This document shows positions 48,997 through 60,844 of a stretch of DNA of 64,000 nucleotides, piece by piece; positions within the stretch are counted from its first letter, which is position 1; every line of letters begins with the position of its first letter. This stretch comes from CAZXGD01 sp046350455 (GTDB lineage Bacteria > Planctomycetota > Phycisphaerae > Phycisphaerales > SM1A02). The translations under genes and the position numbers were made by a program. Location of the stretch: the NCBI GenBank assembly GCA_046350455.1, contig JAXMAM010000008.1:1-64000 (forward strand), given 5' to 3'. The notes below the pieces were generated by a model. It saw nothing but the letters and a program-made list of their open reading frames with translations. It did no database searches and had not been told where the DNA came from.

Positions 48997-50045
48997 GCTG
49001 CCATCTCCGCGCCGCGGCGCAGGGCATCCTCTTCCAGCCGGGCCATCTGCGCATCATCCATCCACGGCAGTGCGCGCAGCTTGGCCTTCACGCGGTCTGG
49101 GAGCGGCTTGTTCTCGCGCTCCCACCGGGGGCGGCTCTTCCAGCGGCGGTGAATCCACAGGTACTGGTCTGGCGCCAGCATGACAGCCTGTTCCATGGCA
49201 CGGTTGTACCGCGCTGTGATGTAGAAGAGCGGGTCGTCCTGCCCGGCCCAGTCCTCTGGGCGGATGGTGTCCACCGAGTGCACCTGGTAGCGGAAGCCTT
49301 CGCCCACCCGGTACGCCACGCCCACGGCCACCGGCAGCTCGTAGCGCATGGCAAACAGGCCGATGGACTTGTACGCGCTGGCCATCTGCCCAAAGAAGGG
49401 CACGAACACGCCATCCTCGCCAGCGTTCTGGTCTGCGATGAACGCGATACGCCCCTTGGCGTCCACCACCTTTTGCAGTTCCTCGGTGGCGCCGAACTTT
49501 GTGATGATGCGCATGCCGCGGCTTTCACGCAGCTTGAGCGCCCAGGCCCACAGGTAGGCGTTGTCCAGCGGCCTAGCCAGCGCGTGCATGCGGAAGCCCA
49601 TCATGGTGGGGAAGATGCCCATCAGCTCCCAGTTGCCAGCGTGGGGGGAAAGGAAGATGGCGGGGCGCTCCTCCATCAGCAGGCTGATCCCGGCGTGCGC
49701 GGAGGTGACATCCACGTAGCGCGGCCAGGTGTCAGGCCCCAGGAGGCGCGGAAGCTGGAAGGCATCCACCATGTACGTGCGGAACATGTAGCGCACGCTG
49801 GCCAGCGCCAGATCAGTGGCCTGGGCTGGGTTCAGGTGTGGCAGGCTGCGCTGGATGTTGCCGGTGGCGCGGGCCACGCGCCGAGGATTCATGGCAGACC
49901 ATGTGTCTGCCACCATGCCAGCGGTGCGCAGGTTTTGCTCAGGTGGGAAGGCGCCAAAGAGCCACGCAAACGACCGCGCGCCGGCGTACTGCGCCAGATG
50001 CACTGCCTTCTGCGCTGGACCAGCCTGGCGGGGGCGGCGGGCCAT
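48993..50045 (-). CDS. Lipid A biosynthesis acyltransferase (LpxL/HtrB family)
   Basis: Inner-membrane-associated acyltransferase adding a secondary acyl chain to lipid A. The 350-residue protein has the HxxxxE catalytic motif in LSPHAGNWELMG, then FIADQNAGEDGVFVPFFGQMA, and WIHRRWKSRP near the C-terminus, all LpxL-family signatures. The N-terminal membrane anchor is weak. It follows the coiled-coil membrane protein by 10 nt and overlaps the response regulator. With kdsC, lptB and the PagL-like gene it supports an LPS-bearing outer membrane. Confidence 0.9.
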   Translation of the reverse strand: MARRPRQAGPAQKAVHLAQYAGARSFAWLFGAFPPEQNLRTAGMVADTWSAMNPRRVARATGNIQRSLPHLNPAQATDLALASVRYMFRTYMVDAFQLPRLLGPDTWPRYVDVTSAHAGISLLMEERPAIFLSPHAGNWELMGIFPTMMGFRMHALARPLDNAYLWAWALKLRESRGMRIITKFGATEELQKVVDAKGRIAFIADQNAGEDGVFVPFFGQMASAYKSIGLFAMRYELPVAVGVAYRVGEGFRYQVHSVDTIRPEDWAGQDDPLFYITARYNRAMEQAVMLAPDQYLWIHRRWKSRPRWERENKPLPDRVKAKLRALPWMDDAQMARLEEDALRRGAEMAA

Positions 50046-50055
50046 GCCGCTGCCG

Positions 50056-51387
50056 TCAGCGGCCCTCGTTGGTGAGCACCTGCATGCGGTTCCAGTTCAG
50101 CACCGGAACGCGCGCAGCCTGCGCCTCATTGAAGAGCTGCTGGTACGCCTCGTAGGCCTTCTTGGCCTCGAAGTACTGCGTGTAGGCGGCTTCGTTGGCG
50201 TCGGGTGGAAGCTGGGGTGGCTGGATGGGCTGCACGCCCATCACCACAAAGTCCAGGTCGCCACGCAGCGTGTCGCCCTCCACCACTTCGCCGCCCCATT
50301 CCTTGATGCGGCCGCGCACGTAGTCGGCTTCTGCAGCGGTGGCGCGACCGTCGTTGTCAATGTCGAACTTGCCGTGCACCAGGAACTTGTAGCGGTACTC
50401 CGGGCTGTAGATGGGGTTGGCGATCACATCGTCCTTGACCACAGGGCGCTTGGAACCAGCGCGCGCGGTGTTGTTTGGATCTGGGATCACCTTGGCAGCG
50501 CTGGTGGCTTCACCCACGCGCAGCACCTGGATGCGGGCCTTGCCAGGAACCAGGTTGCCAGAGGCTGGGTCGTACTGGATGGCAGCGACGTCGTCGTAGA
50601 CGTCGAAGATCATGCCTGGCTGCAGGCGGTTCTTGGTGCCCAGGCTGATGAAGATCTCGCCATCTGGGCCGCCCACGTCAATCACGCGGCCATCCACCAG
50701 CTTGGCTGCGTTTTCAGGCTTGGTGCGCACCTGATCCACCACCTTCTGCAGGTCGGCCAGGCGGGTGCTGAGCTCTGAGCGCGAGGAGGAGAGGGTGTCA
50801 ATCTGCCCCTGCAGGCCAGCCACCTCGTTGCGGCGGCGGGCGTCAATCTCATCCTGCAGCTTGCTGATGCTGGCCACAGTGTCCTTGACTTCGTTGCCGT
50901 ACTTCTCTGTGCTGCTGCGGTAGGTGCCCAGCGTGCTGTCCACGTTCTTGGCAGCCAGCTGTGCGGAGTCCTTGGCAGCCTTGGTCTCAGCGCGGGCCGA
51001 CGCAGCGTCTTGCTTGGCAGCCGCCAGCTCCTTGGCCAGCGACGCCTTCTCAGCAGCCAGCTTGTCTGCGTTGCTGCGCAGCGAGTCCAGCTCCACGCTG
51101 AGATTGGCCACGTCCTTGCCAGTCTTCAGCATCTCCTTGATCTTGTCCAGGCCGCCTTCGGGGCGCGCAGCGGGGTCGCCGGTGACAAAGCCAACCAGCT
51201 GCCCGTATGAATCCTCCATCTGGTGCGCCTTGCTGTTGGCCAGGCGTGCCTCATCTTCCTTGTTCTTGGAGCGCTCGTCGGCGCTCTGCATCTGAACAAA
51301 GAAGTAGATGGTGGTGGCCAGAAGCGCCACAGAGAGGATCACGAAGGAGACGAGGCCAACCACGAGGCCAGTCGTACGCTGCTGCAT
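50056..51387 (-). CDS. Membrane-anchored coiled-coil protein
   Basis: A 443-residue protein. An N-terminal membrane anchor (TTGLVVGLVSFVILSVALLATTIYFFV) is followed by about 200 residues of coiled coil (many Ala/Lys/Glu heptads, e.g. LSVELDSLRSNADKLAAEKASLAKEL). The C-terminal domain is globular (RVIDVGGPDGEIFISLGTKNRLQPGMIFDVYD), with a DIDNDGRATAAEAD EF-hand-like loop. ATG 51387 removes a non-homologous 33-codon extension. The type recurs in planctomycetes; its role is unknown. First gene of the reverse unit leading into the LpxL-like gene. Confidence 0.75.
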   Translation of the reverse strand: MQQRTTGLVVGLVSFVILSVALLATTIYFFVQMQSADERSKNKEDEARLANSKAHQMEDSYGQLVGFVTGDPAARPEGGLDKIKEMLKTGKDVANLSVELDSLRSNADKLAAEKASLAKELAAAKQDAASARAETKAAKDSAQLAAKNVDSTLGTYRSSTEKYGNEVKDTVASISKLQDEIDARRRNEVAGLQGQIDTLSSSRSELSTRLADLQKVVDQVRTKPENAAKLVDGRVIDVGGPDGEIFISLGTKNRLQPGMIFDVYDDVAAIQYDPASGNLVPGKARIQVLRVGEATSAAKVIPDPNNTARAGSKRPVVKDDVIANPIYSPEYRYKFLVHGKFDIDNDGRATAAEADYVRGRIKEWGGEVVEGDTLRGDLDFVVMGVQPIQPPQLPPDANEAAYTQYFEAKKAYEAYQQLFNEAQAARVPVLNWNRMQVLTNEGR

Positions 51388-51567
51388 GGCGAAGCAAACC
51401 TCCAAAGGGCGCACCCCTCCTGGATGCGGTGACGAACCGCAGCCCAGGGAAAGGGCCAGACCCGAACGCGCAGTGTCCGGAAACACGGCCGCTGCGTCAA
51501 GGGAGAGGTACGGCCCAGATGCAAATCCTGTTGCGAATTCCTGCCCCAGAAGGGCCAGAGCGGTGCG

Positions 51568-53238
51568 CTACCCCTGGATCGTCCGGAGCGCCTCAGCCAG
51601 GGTGGTGATGCCGCTGCGGACCTTGCTGTAGGCGTCGTCCCGCATCAGCGAGAGGTTGCCTTCGGCGTGGGCGGCATCGGCCAGACGGGTGGCGTTGGCG
51701 CGCTGCATGACCAGCTCGCGCGTGGCCTCGGTGAGCGAGAGGAGTTCGTAGATGCCTTGCCGTCCACGGAAGCCGGTCATGCGGCATTCGCGGCAGCCTG
51801 GCGCGTCCACCAGCCCGTCTGGGGGTGGCGGGCCGAAATTGGCCGGCAGCTCGCCAGGGTGCGGCGGACGCCGATGGGCGCAGCTGGGGCAGGCGCGGCG
51901 CAGGAGCCGCTGGGCCAGCACGCCCTCCAGCGAACTGGCCACCAGGAAGGGCTCCACGCCCATGTCCAGCAGGCGGGTGGTGGCGCCAGCGCTGTCGTTG
52001 GTGTGCAGCGTGCTGAAGACCAGGTGGCCGGTCAGCGAGGCCTGCACCGCCGCCTCGGCAGTCTCCTTGTCGCGGATCTCGCCGATCATCACGATGTCTG
52101 GGTCGTGGCGCAGGATGGCGCGCAGGCCGGCAGCAAAGTCCAGCCCCACCTGATGGCTCACCTGGATCTGGTTCACGCCCTCCACGTGGTACTCCACGGG
52201 GTCCTCCACAGTGATGGCCTTCACCTCGGGCGTGACGATGCGGCGAAGGCTGGCATACAGCGTGGTGCTCTTGCCGCTGCCAGTGGGGCCAGTCACCAGC
52301 AGGATGCCGTGCGGCCGGTTGATGAGCGCGTCCCAGCGCTCCAGCACGCCAGCGGGCATGCCCAGGTCGGTCAGGCCCAGCATCACAGCGGACTTGCTGA
52401 GGATGCGCAGCACCACGCCTTCGCCAAAAAGCATGGGGATGATGGAGACGCGCAGGTCGAATTCCTGGCCCTTGTGCTTGATGGTGATGCGGCCATCCTG
52501 AGGGCGCCGTTTTTCAGCGATGTTCAGGTTGGCCATGATCTTCAGGCGGCTGACGATGGCGTTGCGGAAGCGGTTGATGGTGCCGGGCACGCCAGCGTCG
52601 CTCAGCACGCCGTCAATGCGGTAGCGCACCGCCAGCGTGTGCTCGTAGGGCTCGATGTGCACGTCGGTGGCGCGCTCGCGGATGGCCTCCAGGAGCAGGT
52701 CGTTCACCAGGCGCACCACGCTGGCCTCCTGGGCTGCGGCAGCGTCGTCGGTGTCCACGCTGCCGCCTTCCAGGTCGGTGGTCTCGCGGCCACCGCCCAG
52801 GGCGTCCAGCGTGTCGCCGGCCACGCCGTAGTGCTGGCGGATGAACTTCAAGAGGTCCTGCTCGTCGGCCAGCACCAGGTCAATGGCGTGGCCGGTCACC
52901 AGGCGCAGCTCGTCAAAGCTGGCCAGGTCGGTGGGGTCGCAGGTGGCGATGCGCAGCGTGCGGCCTTCGCGTGCGATGGGCGCGCACCGCAGCTTGAAGA
53001 CCACCTTGGGCGGCAGCAGGCGCAGGAGCTCAGGCTCTGGCTGCGCGCTGGTCAGGTCCACGATGGGCAGGTGGAAGCGCTCGCTCAGCACCTGCAGGAG
53101 GTCGGCAGGGCGGACCAGCCCCAGGCGCACCAGGACGTGGTCCAGGCGGTCGCCCGTGCGGCGCTGTTCGTCCAGCGCTTCCTGCAGGCGGTCGGCCGCC
53201 AGCACGCCGTGTTCCACCAGCAGGGTGCCAAGGCTCAT
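51568..53238 (-). CDS. GspE/PilB-family type II secretion or type IV pilus ATPase
   Basis: A 556-residue assembly ATPase. The N-terminal MshEN-type domain starts LGTLLVEHGVLAADRLQEALDEQ. The catalytic domain has RATDVHIEPYEH, Walker A GPTGSGKSTT, the Asp box ITVEDPVEY, Walker B MIGEIRDKETAEAAVQASLTGH with HTND, and the zinc-binding CPSC plus CREC of GspE/PilB. ATG 53238 is the start preceded by GAGGGACC; the frame extends 227 codons up, overlapping rpsT, without support. No other secretion or pilus gene is adjacent, so the system it powers is unknown. Confidence 0.93.
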   Translation of the reverse strand: MSLGTLLVEHGVLAADRLQEALDEQRRTGDRLDHVLVRLGLVRPADLLQVLSERFHLPIVDLTSAQPEPELLRLLPPKVVFKLRCAPIAREGRTLRIATCDPTDLASFDELRLVTGHAIDLVLADEQDLLKFIRQHYGVAGDTLDALGGGRETTDLEGGSVDTDDAAAAQEASVVRLVNDLLLEAIRERATDVHIEPYEHTLAVRYRIDGVLSDAGVPGTINRFRNAIVSRLKIMANLNIAEKRRPQDGRITIKHKGQEFDLRVSIIPMLFGEGVVLRILSKSAVMLGLTDLGMPAGVLERWDALINRPHGILLVTGPTGSGKSTTLYASLRRIVTPEVKAITVEDPVEYHVEGVNQIQVSHQVGLDFAAGLRAILRHDPDIVMIGEIRDKETAEAAVQASLTGHLVFSTLHTNDSAGATTRLLDMGVEPFLVASSLEGVLAQRLLRRACPSCAHRRPPHPGELPANFGPPPPDGLVDAPGCRECRMTGFRGRQGIYELLSLTEATRELVMQRANATRLADAAHAEGNLSLMRDDAYSKVRSGITTLAEALRTIQG

Positions 53239-53343
53239 GGTCCCTCGTTTATTGGCTGGCGCGGCTGAGGTTGCCCTCCGGGTTCCGAGGAGGGGGCTGG
53301 GGCCAGCCAGGGCCTCCGTTACAGGCCCCTGGGGTGCAGCGCC

Positions 53344-53372
53344 TTGCATGGAAAAGGCAGGTGTGGCATACT
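53344..53372 (+). promoter_or_regulatory. Candidate sigma70 promoter for rpsT
   Basis: TTGCAT (53344-53349) and CATACT (53367-53372) are spaced by exactly 17 nt in the 169-nt divergent gap between the GspE-type gene and rpsT. A start site near 53379 would give a leader of about 30 nt carrying AAGGA. Confidence 0.5.
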
Positions 53373-53407
53373 GCGCGGTCCAACCAAGGTCCAAGGAACA
53401 CCCACCC

Positions 53408-53683
53408 GTGCCGAATACCGAATCGTCCAAGAAGCGCGTCCGCCAGAATGCCAAGCGCAATGCCATCAACAACTGGCGCAAGCGCCAGGTGAAGGACTCC
53501 ATCAAGTCCTTTGAGAAGTCCCTGCATGACAAGGACGTGAAGGCCGCTGAGGCCAGTTTCCGCGAGGTGTGCAGCGTCCTGGACAAGGTGTCGAGCACCA
53601 GCACGCTGCACAAGAACACAGCGTCGCGCAAGAAGGGCCGCCTGCACAAGCGCCTGAAGACGCTGCAGTCCGCCGGCAAGTGA
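53408..53683 (+). CDS. rpsT: 30S ribosomal protein S20
   Basis: Primary 16S-binding ribosomal protein. The 91-residue, Lys/Arg-rich product shows the S20 pattern: SSKKRVRQNAKRNAINNWRKRQVKDSIKSF and, at the end, LHKNTASRKKGRLHKRLKTL. GTG 53408 is chosen because it directly precedes PNTESSKKR and has AAGGA about 11 nt upstream. Its stop overlaps the kdsC GTG (GTGA). Confidence 0.95.
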   Translation: MPNTESSKKRVRQNAKRNAINNWRKRQVKDSIKSFEKSLHDKDVKAAEASFREVCSVLDKVSSTSTLHKNTASRKKGRLHKRLKTLQSAGK

Positions 53684-54238
53684 CCAACCAGCACGCACGC
53701 CAGCACGCCAGCCACGGCGCGGACCCCCGCGCGGTGGGCATTCGCCTGTTGTGTCTGGATGCGGATGGCGTGCTGACCGATGGCACTGTGGCGCTGGATG
53801 ACCTGGGCGTGGAGACCAAGCGGTTTCATTCGCGGGATGGTCTGGGCATCCGCCTGTGGCAGCGGCTGGGCGGCCAGGTGGCGGTGATCACCGGCCGGCC
53901 TGGGCAGGCGCTGCGGCACCGCCTGAACGAGCTGGGCGTGCGCCTGCTGTGCTCGGGCAGTTCAGACAAGCTGGCGGACTTCCACAGCGTGCTGCAGGCT
54001 GCTGGCCTGCGCGCGGAGGAGGCTGCGTTCGTGGGGGACGATCTGCCTGATCTTCCTGCCATGCAGGCGTGCGGCTACCCTGTGGCAGTCCAGGATGCAG
54101 CGCCAGAGGTCTGTGCTGTGGCGCGCTATGTGTCTGCGTTGCCCGGTGGCCGCGGCGCAGTGCGCGAGGTGATCGAGCACCTGCTCCGCAGCCAGAACCG
54201 ATGGAACGACGCGCTGGCCATCTTCGGCAGCACCCCTG

Positions 54239-54267
<29 letters not shown>
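53680..54267 (+). CDS. kdsC: 3-deoxy-D-manno-octulosonate 8-phosphate phosphatase
   Basis: HAD-family phosphatase of Kdo synthesis (LPS inner core). In 195 residues it has the nucleophile motif LCLDADGVLTDG, DGLGIRLWQRLGGQVAVITGR, and AAFVGDDLPDLPAM with the Mg-binding Asp pair. This short, capless HAD form is KdsC (tetrameric). The start is GTG 53680, coupled to rpsT. The C-terminal 25 residues overlap the downstream LptA/C-like start by 29 nt. Confidence 0.92.
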
Positions 54268-57544
<3,277 letters not shown>

Positions 57545-57552
57545 CACCCCTT

Positions 57553-58335
57553 ATGGCAAAGACATACGGCAGCTACCTAAAGGTCCCTGAGCTCCTGTCC
57601 ATCCAGCAGCCAGTCTCTGAGGGGCCAGAGCATGACGAGATGCTCTTCATCATCATTCATCAGGTGTATGAGCTGTGGTTCAAGCAGCAGATTCACGAGG
57701 CCCAGCACCTGGTGCGGCTGCTGGAGCAGGGCGACACCGCTGCAGCGCAGAGCACCTTGCGGCGCATGCTGACCATCCTGAAGACCATGGTGGCGCAGGT
57801 GGATGTGCTGGAGACCATGACCCCGGTGCAGTTCCTAAGCTTCCGCAGCTTCCTGGAGAGCTCCAGCGGCTTCCAGAGCTGGCAGTTCCGCGCCTTTGAG
57901 TTCCTGCTGGGCAAGAAGTCGCCGCGGGTGCTGGCCATCCATGATGCGGGTTCGCCAGAGCGTGCGGTGCTGGAGCGCCTGTATGCAGCCCCCACGCTGT
58001 GGGACGCCTTTGCGCGCCTGCTGCATGCGCGCGGCCTGCCAGTGCCAGCCAGCGTGCTGCAGCGCGACTGCACGCAGACCATCCAGGCTGACCCTGGCAT
58101 GCAGGCGGTGCTGCTGGAGCTCTACCGCAGCCACGCTGCGCTCCGCCCGCTGTGCGAACTGCTGGTGGACCTGGACGAGGGCGTGCAGGAGTGGCGCTAT
58201 CGCCACGTGAAGATGGTGGAGCGCACCATTGGCTTCAAGCAGGGCACCGGCGGCAGCAGTGGCGCGGAGTACCTGCGCAGCACGCTGTTCACGCCGCTGT
58301 ACCCGGATCTGTGGGCCATTCGGACAAGTTTGTGA
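57553..58335 (+). CDS. kynA: Tryptophan 2,3-dioxygenase
   Basis: Haem dioxygenase opening the indole ring of tryptophan to N-formylkynurenine, the first step of the kynurenine route. The 260-residue protein has EMLFIIIHQVYELWFKQ (distal His region), LETMTPVQFLSFRSFLESSSGFQSWQFR, and RTIGFKQGTGGSSGAEYLRST near the end. The family's usual proximal His lies within RYRHVKMVERTIG. Complete though slightly short. ATG 57553 starts 8 nt after the LptA/C-like gene; other kynurenine genes are absent. Confidence 0.95.
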   Translation: MAKTYGSYLKVPELLSIQQPVSEGPEHDEMLFIIIHQVYELWFKQQIHEAQHLVRLLEQGDTAAAQSTLRRMLTILKTMVAQVDVLETMTPVQFLSFRSFLESSSGFQSWQFRAFEFLLGKKSPRVLAIHDAGSPERAVLERLYAAPTLWDAFARLLHARGLPVPASVLQRDCTQTIQADPGMQAVLLELYRSHAALRPLCELLVDLDEGVQEWRYRHVKMVERTIGFKQGTGGSSGAEYLRSTLFTPLYPDLWAIRTSL

Positions 58336-58354
58336 GTGGCCGTGCGGCTGTGCG

Positions 58355-59130
58355 CTAGCGCTTTGTGGCGATCGCGCGCTTGACATCGCCCAGCGAGTGC
58401 AAGACGTCCATCAGCGCCAGCAAGGCGGCAACCGCTGCAATCAGGACGCATCCCGAGGTGAACATCATTAAGTCAAATCCGCTCCAGAATCCAGAAGCGC
58501 AAAGACCGGCGGCAACCACCAACCATCCAGTCGCTGCTGCTGTGCCCAGCCCATGCTCCTTCATGGCCCCATCCAGACGGAATCGGGTGCGCGCGGCGGC
58601 AATGATTGAGGAGATGAGCAACGGCAAGAAGCATCCAGAAGACGAACAAGAACGACACTGGCATTGCGGGACTTCCCGGAGGTGGTGCGCGGCAATGCAC
58701 AGCAAGAAGCAGCACCCAGACAGCACCAAAGGGAATCGAGCGCCGAATTGAATACGGCAGCCGTGGAACAAGCGATGCTGCCACGCCGAGGTAGAACCCT
58801 GTCGCTGCGATGTGCAGAATGGTCGGAGTGGGGACCAGCGCCATACAGGCGAACACGAACAGACCGCAACAGTCCCCACAAGAGTAGAGAAGGCCAGCCG
58901 CGAAGAGGCGCAATGCTCTGAAACGGCAGGAGATGCTTGTCAGCAATGCTGAGGTCAATGCCGAAGCGCTTGTGAAGCCGTTGGGTGACATCCGCCGGCA
59001 GGCCACACTCCGGGCAGGCAGGGCTGTCTGGTTGCAACAAGAACTGGCAAGCAGCGCACCGGGATGGACACCTGTTGTTCCGGCTGTCGCCGCATGTAGA
59101 TCCGTCCCCGCCAAGGCCGCGACTGGGCCA
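58355..59130 (-). pseudogene. Multiply frameshifted zinc-ribbon membrane protein
   Basis: Remnant of one gene spread over three frames on the reverse strand. Frame 1 encodes the zinc ribbon RCAACQFLLQPDSPACPECGLP, then RLHKRFGIDLSIADKHLLPF. Frame 2 (from about 58915) continues with membrane segments FVFACMALVPTPTILHIAATGF and FGAVWVLLLAVHC. Frame 3 (from about 58615) ends with SSIIAAARTRF, TGWLVVAAGLCASGF and CVLIAAVAALLALMDVL to the stop at 58355. A CxxC...CPECG ribbon ahead of membrane segments is a common planctomycete arrangement. No ATG or GTG start was found. The DNA is less GC-rich than its neighbours. Likely a decaying gene; the 5' boundary is approximate. Confidence 0.6.
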
Positions 59131-59163
59131 TTCGGACCAGCCTGTAGCGCAGGCGGGACGCCC

Positions 59164-60768
59164 CTACGCCGTGGCCCACGCTGGCGTGGGTTGCACAGGG
59201 CGCTCGGGCGGCGCGTCATCCAGCGGGCAGCGCACGCCCGCTTCGTCGCAGAGCAGGCGGGCGGTGATGCCGCTGCTCAGGAAGATGACAGGCAGCCCAG
59301 AGCCTGGGTGCGTGCCGCCACCCACCAGCCACAGGTTGTCGAACCCCTGCAGCCGGTGCTGCGGCCGGAAGTGCAGCATCTGGCCCAGCGTGTGCGCCAG
59401 GTTGAAGGTGGCGCCGTGGTTGATGCGCATGGCCTGCCAGTCTGCAGGCGTGATCATGCGCTCGGCGCGGATGCGGCTGCGGATGTCCGTGAGCCCAAAC
59501 TGGGCTTCCAGCTGCTGCAGGGCGCGTTCACGCAGGGGCGCAGTGGCCCAGTCCACCTTGCAGAAGCCTGGCTTGTTGTTGGGCGTGGGCACCAGCACGT
59601 AGAGCGCGCTGTGGCCAGGCGGCGCCAGGGTGGCATCCGTGCGCGACGGATTGCACACATACATGCTGGGGTCTTCGCTCAGCGTGCCAGTGGTGCTGAT
59701 CTCCTCCAGGTTCTGCACATACCGGCGGCTGGTGTAGATGGTGTGGTGCGGCAGGTCCACCGCGCCCTCCACGCCCAGGTAGAGCATGGCGGTGCTGCAG
59801 CTGTACTTGCGCTGGTCAATGGCAGCGTCGCTCAGGCTGCGGGCGCGCAGCGCTGCGGGCACCAGGTTCTTGAGCGCCCAGGTGGCGTCTGCGTTCACCA
59901 CCACATGGTGGTACGAAGTCTCCTGGCCATCCACCACCACGCCTGTGGCGCGCGTGCCGCTGAAGGTGATGGCCTGCACGGGCGCGCTGGTGTGAATGCG
60001 CACGCCCATCTCCTTGCACGCGGTGGCCATGGCGTCCATGATGGCGTTGCAGCCACCTGTGGGATGCCAGATGCCGTACTCGTACTCAATGAAGGGCAGG
60101 ATGCTGAAGAGCTCAGGGCATTCAAAGGGGCTCATGCCCAGGTACTTGCTCTGGAAGCTCATGGCCAGCCGGGTGGCGGGATGCTTGAAGTACCCCTCCA
60201 GATGCTGGTACAGGCTTTGCCAGGGCTTCAGCACAGTGCCAGCCATCAGCATGTCTGGCTTCAGATAGTCCACAGGGGAGCGGAACGCACGCTGCAGGAT
60301 GGGCTTCATCCGCGCCAGCTTGCGGCGGTTGTCTGCGATGAAGCGCTGGAAGGCGGGGCCGTCCTGCGGATGCAGCCGCGCCAGCTGCGCCTCCATGGTG
60401 GCCAGGTCCTGCGTGGCGTGGATCACCGTGGGCTCATGGCCCGGCTGGCCGATGCGCAGCTGGTACATGGGGTCCAGGCGGGTCAGCTCCACCACGCTGC
60501 CCAGGCGCCGACCGGTGGCGGCAAAGATCTCCTCTAGCACATACGGCATCATGAAGAAGGTGGGACCCAGGTCGAACCGGTACGGGCCTTCGCGCACGCA
60601 GGCAGTGCGCCCGCCCACCACGGGCTGGGCTTCGTACACGGTCACATCCAGCCCAGCCGCTGCCAGCAGCATGGCCGTGCTCAGCCCGCCAGGGCCTGCA
60701 CCGACTACCGCCACGCTGCATTCCCGACCTGCGGGTTTGGATTCAGAAAACCGGATGGATGATTGCAT
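59164..60768 (-). CDS. CrtI/CrtN-family carotenoid desaturase or oxygenase (copy 1)
   Basis: FAD-dependent phytoene-desaturase-family enzyme of 534 residues. The N-terminal dinucleotide fold is VVGAGPGGLSTAMLLAAAG, followed by GGRTACVREGPYRFDLGPTFFMMP. The C-terminal FAD motif is LWLVGGGTHPGSGLPVIFLSSG, a CrtI-family hallmark. ATG 60768 has AGGAAA just upstream. It is divergent from the aldehyde dehydrogenase of the same cluster, 76 nt away. Whether it desaturates (CrtN type) or oxygenates (CrtP type) cannot be decided from sequence alone. Confidence 0.88.
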   Translation of the reverse strand: MQSSIRFSESKPAGRECSVAVVGAGPGGLSTAMLLAAAGLDVTVYEAQPVVGGRTACVREGPYRFDLGPTFFMMPYVLEEIFAATGRRLGSVVELTRLDPMYQLRIGQPGHEPTVIHATQDLATMEAQLARLHPQDGPAFQRFIADNRRKLARMKPILQRAFRSPVDYLKPDMLMAGTVLKPWQSLYQHLEGYFKHPATRLAMSFQSKYLGMSPFECPELFSILPFIEYEYGIWHPTGGCNAIMDAMATACKEMGVRIHTSAPVQAITFSGTRATGVVVDGQETSYHHVVVNADATWALKNLVPAALRARSLSDAAIDQRKYSCSTAMLYLGVEGAVDLPHHTIYTSRRYVQNLEEISTTGTLSEDPSMYVCNPSRTDATLAPPGHSALYVLVPTPNNKPGFCKVDWATAPLRERALQQLEAQFGLTDIRSRIRAERMITPADWQAMRINHGATFNLAHTLGQMLHFRPQHRLQGFDNLWLVGGGTHPGSGLPVIFLSSGITARLLCDEAGVRCPLDDAPPERPVQPTPAWATA

Positions 60769-60844
60769 ATTTTCCTGGTGGGTGAGAGCAAAATTCAGCA
60801 GCGCATTTGTAGGCGTGTATGGTGCATGCGGTCTAGCGTTACCC
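60769..60844. promoter_or_regulatory. Divergent intergenic region of the carotenoid cluster
   Basis: This 76-nt, relatively AT-rich stretch is the only place for promoters of both the reverse CrtI-family gene and the forward aldehyde dehydrogenase gene. No consensus pair stands out. TGTATGGT around 60817-60824 and TACAAAT on the reverse strand are weak -10 candidates. Confidence 0.35.

Noticed and set aside
53239..53919. N-terminal extension of the GspE-type ATPase through rpsT
   Set aside because: The frame is open but overlaps rpsT and its promoter; the family N-terminus starts at 53238 with an SD.
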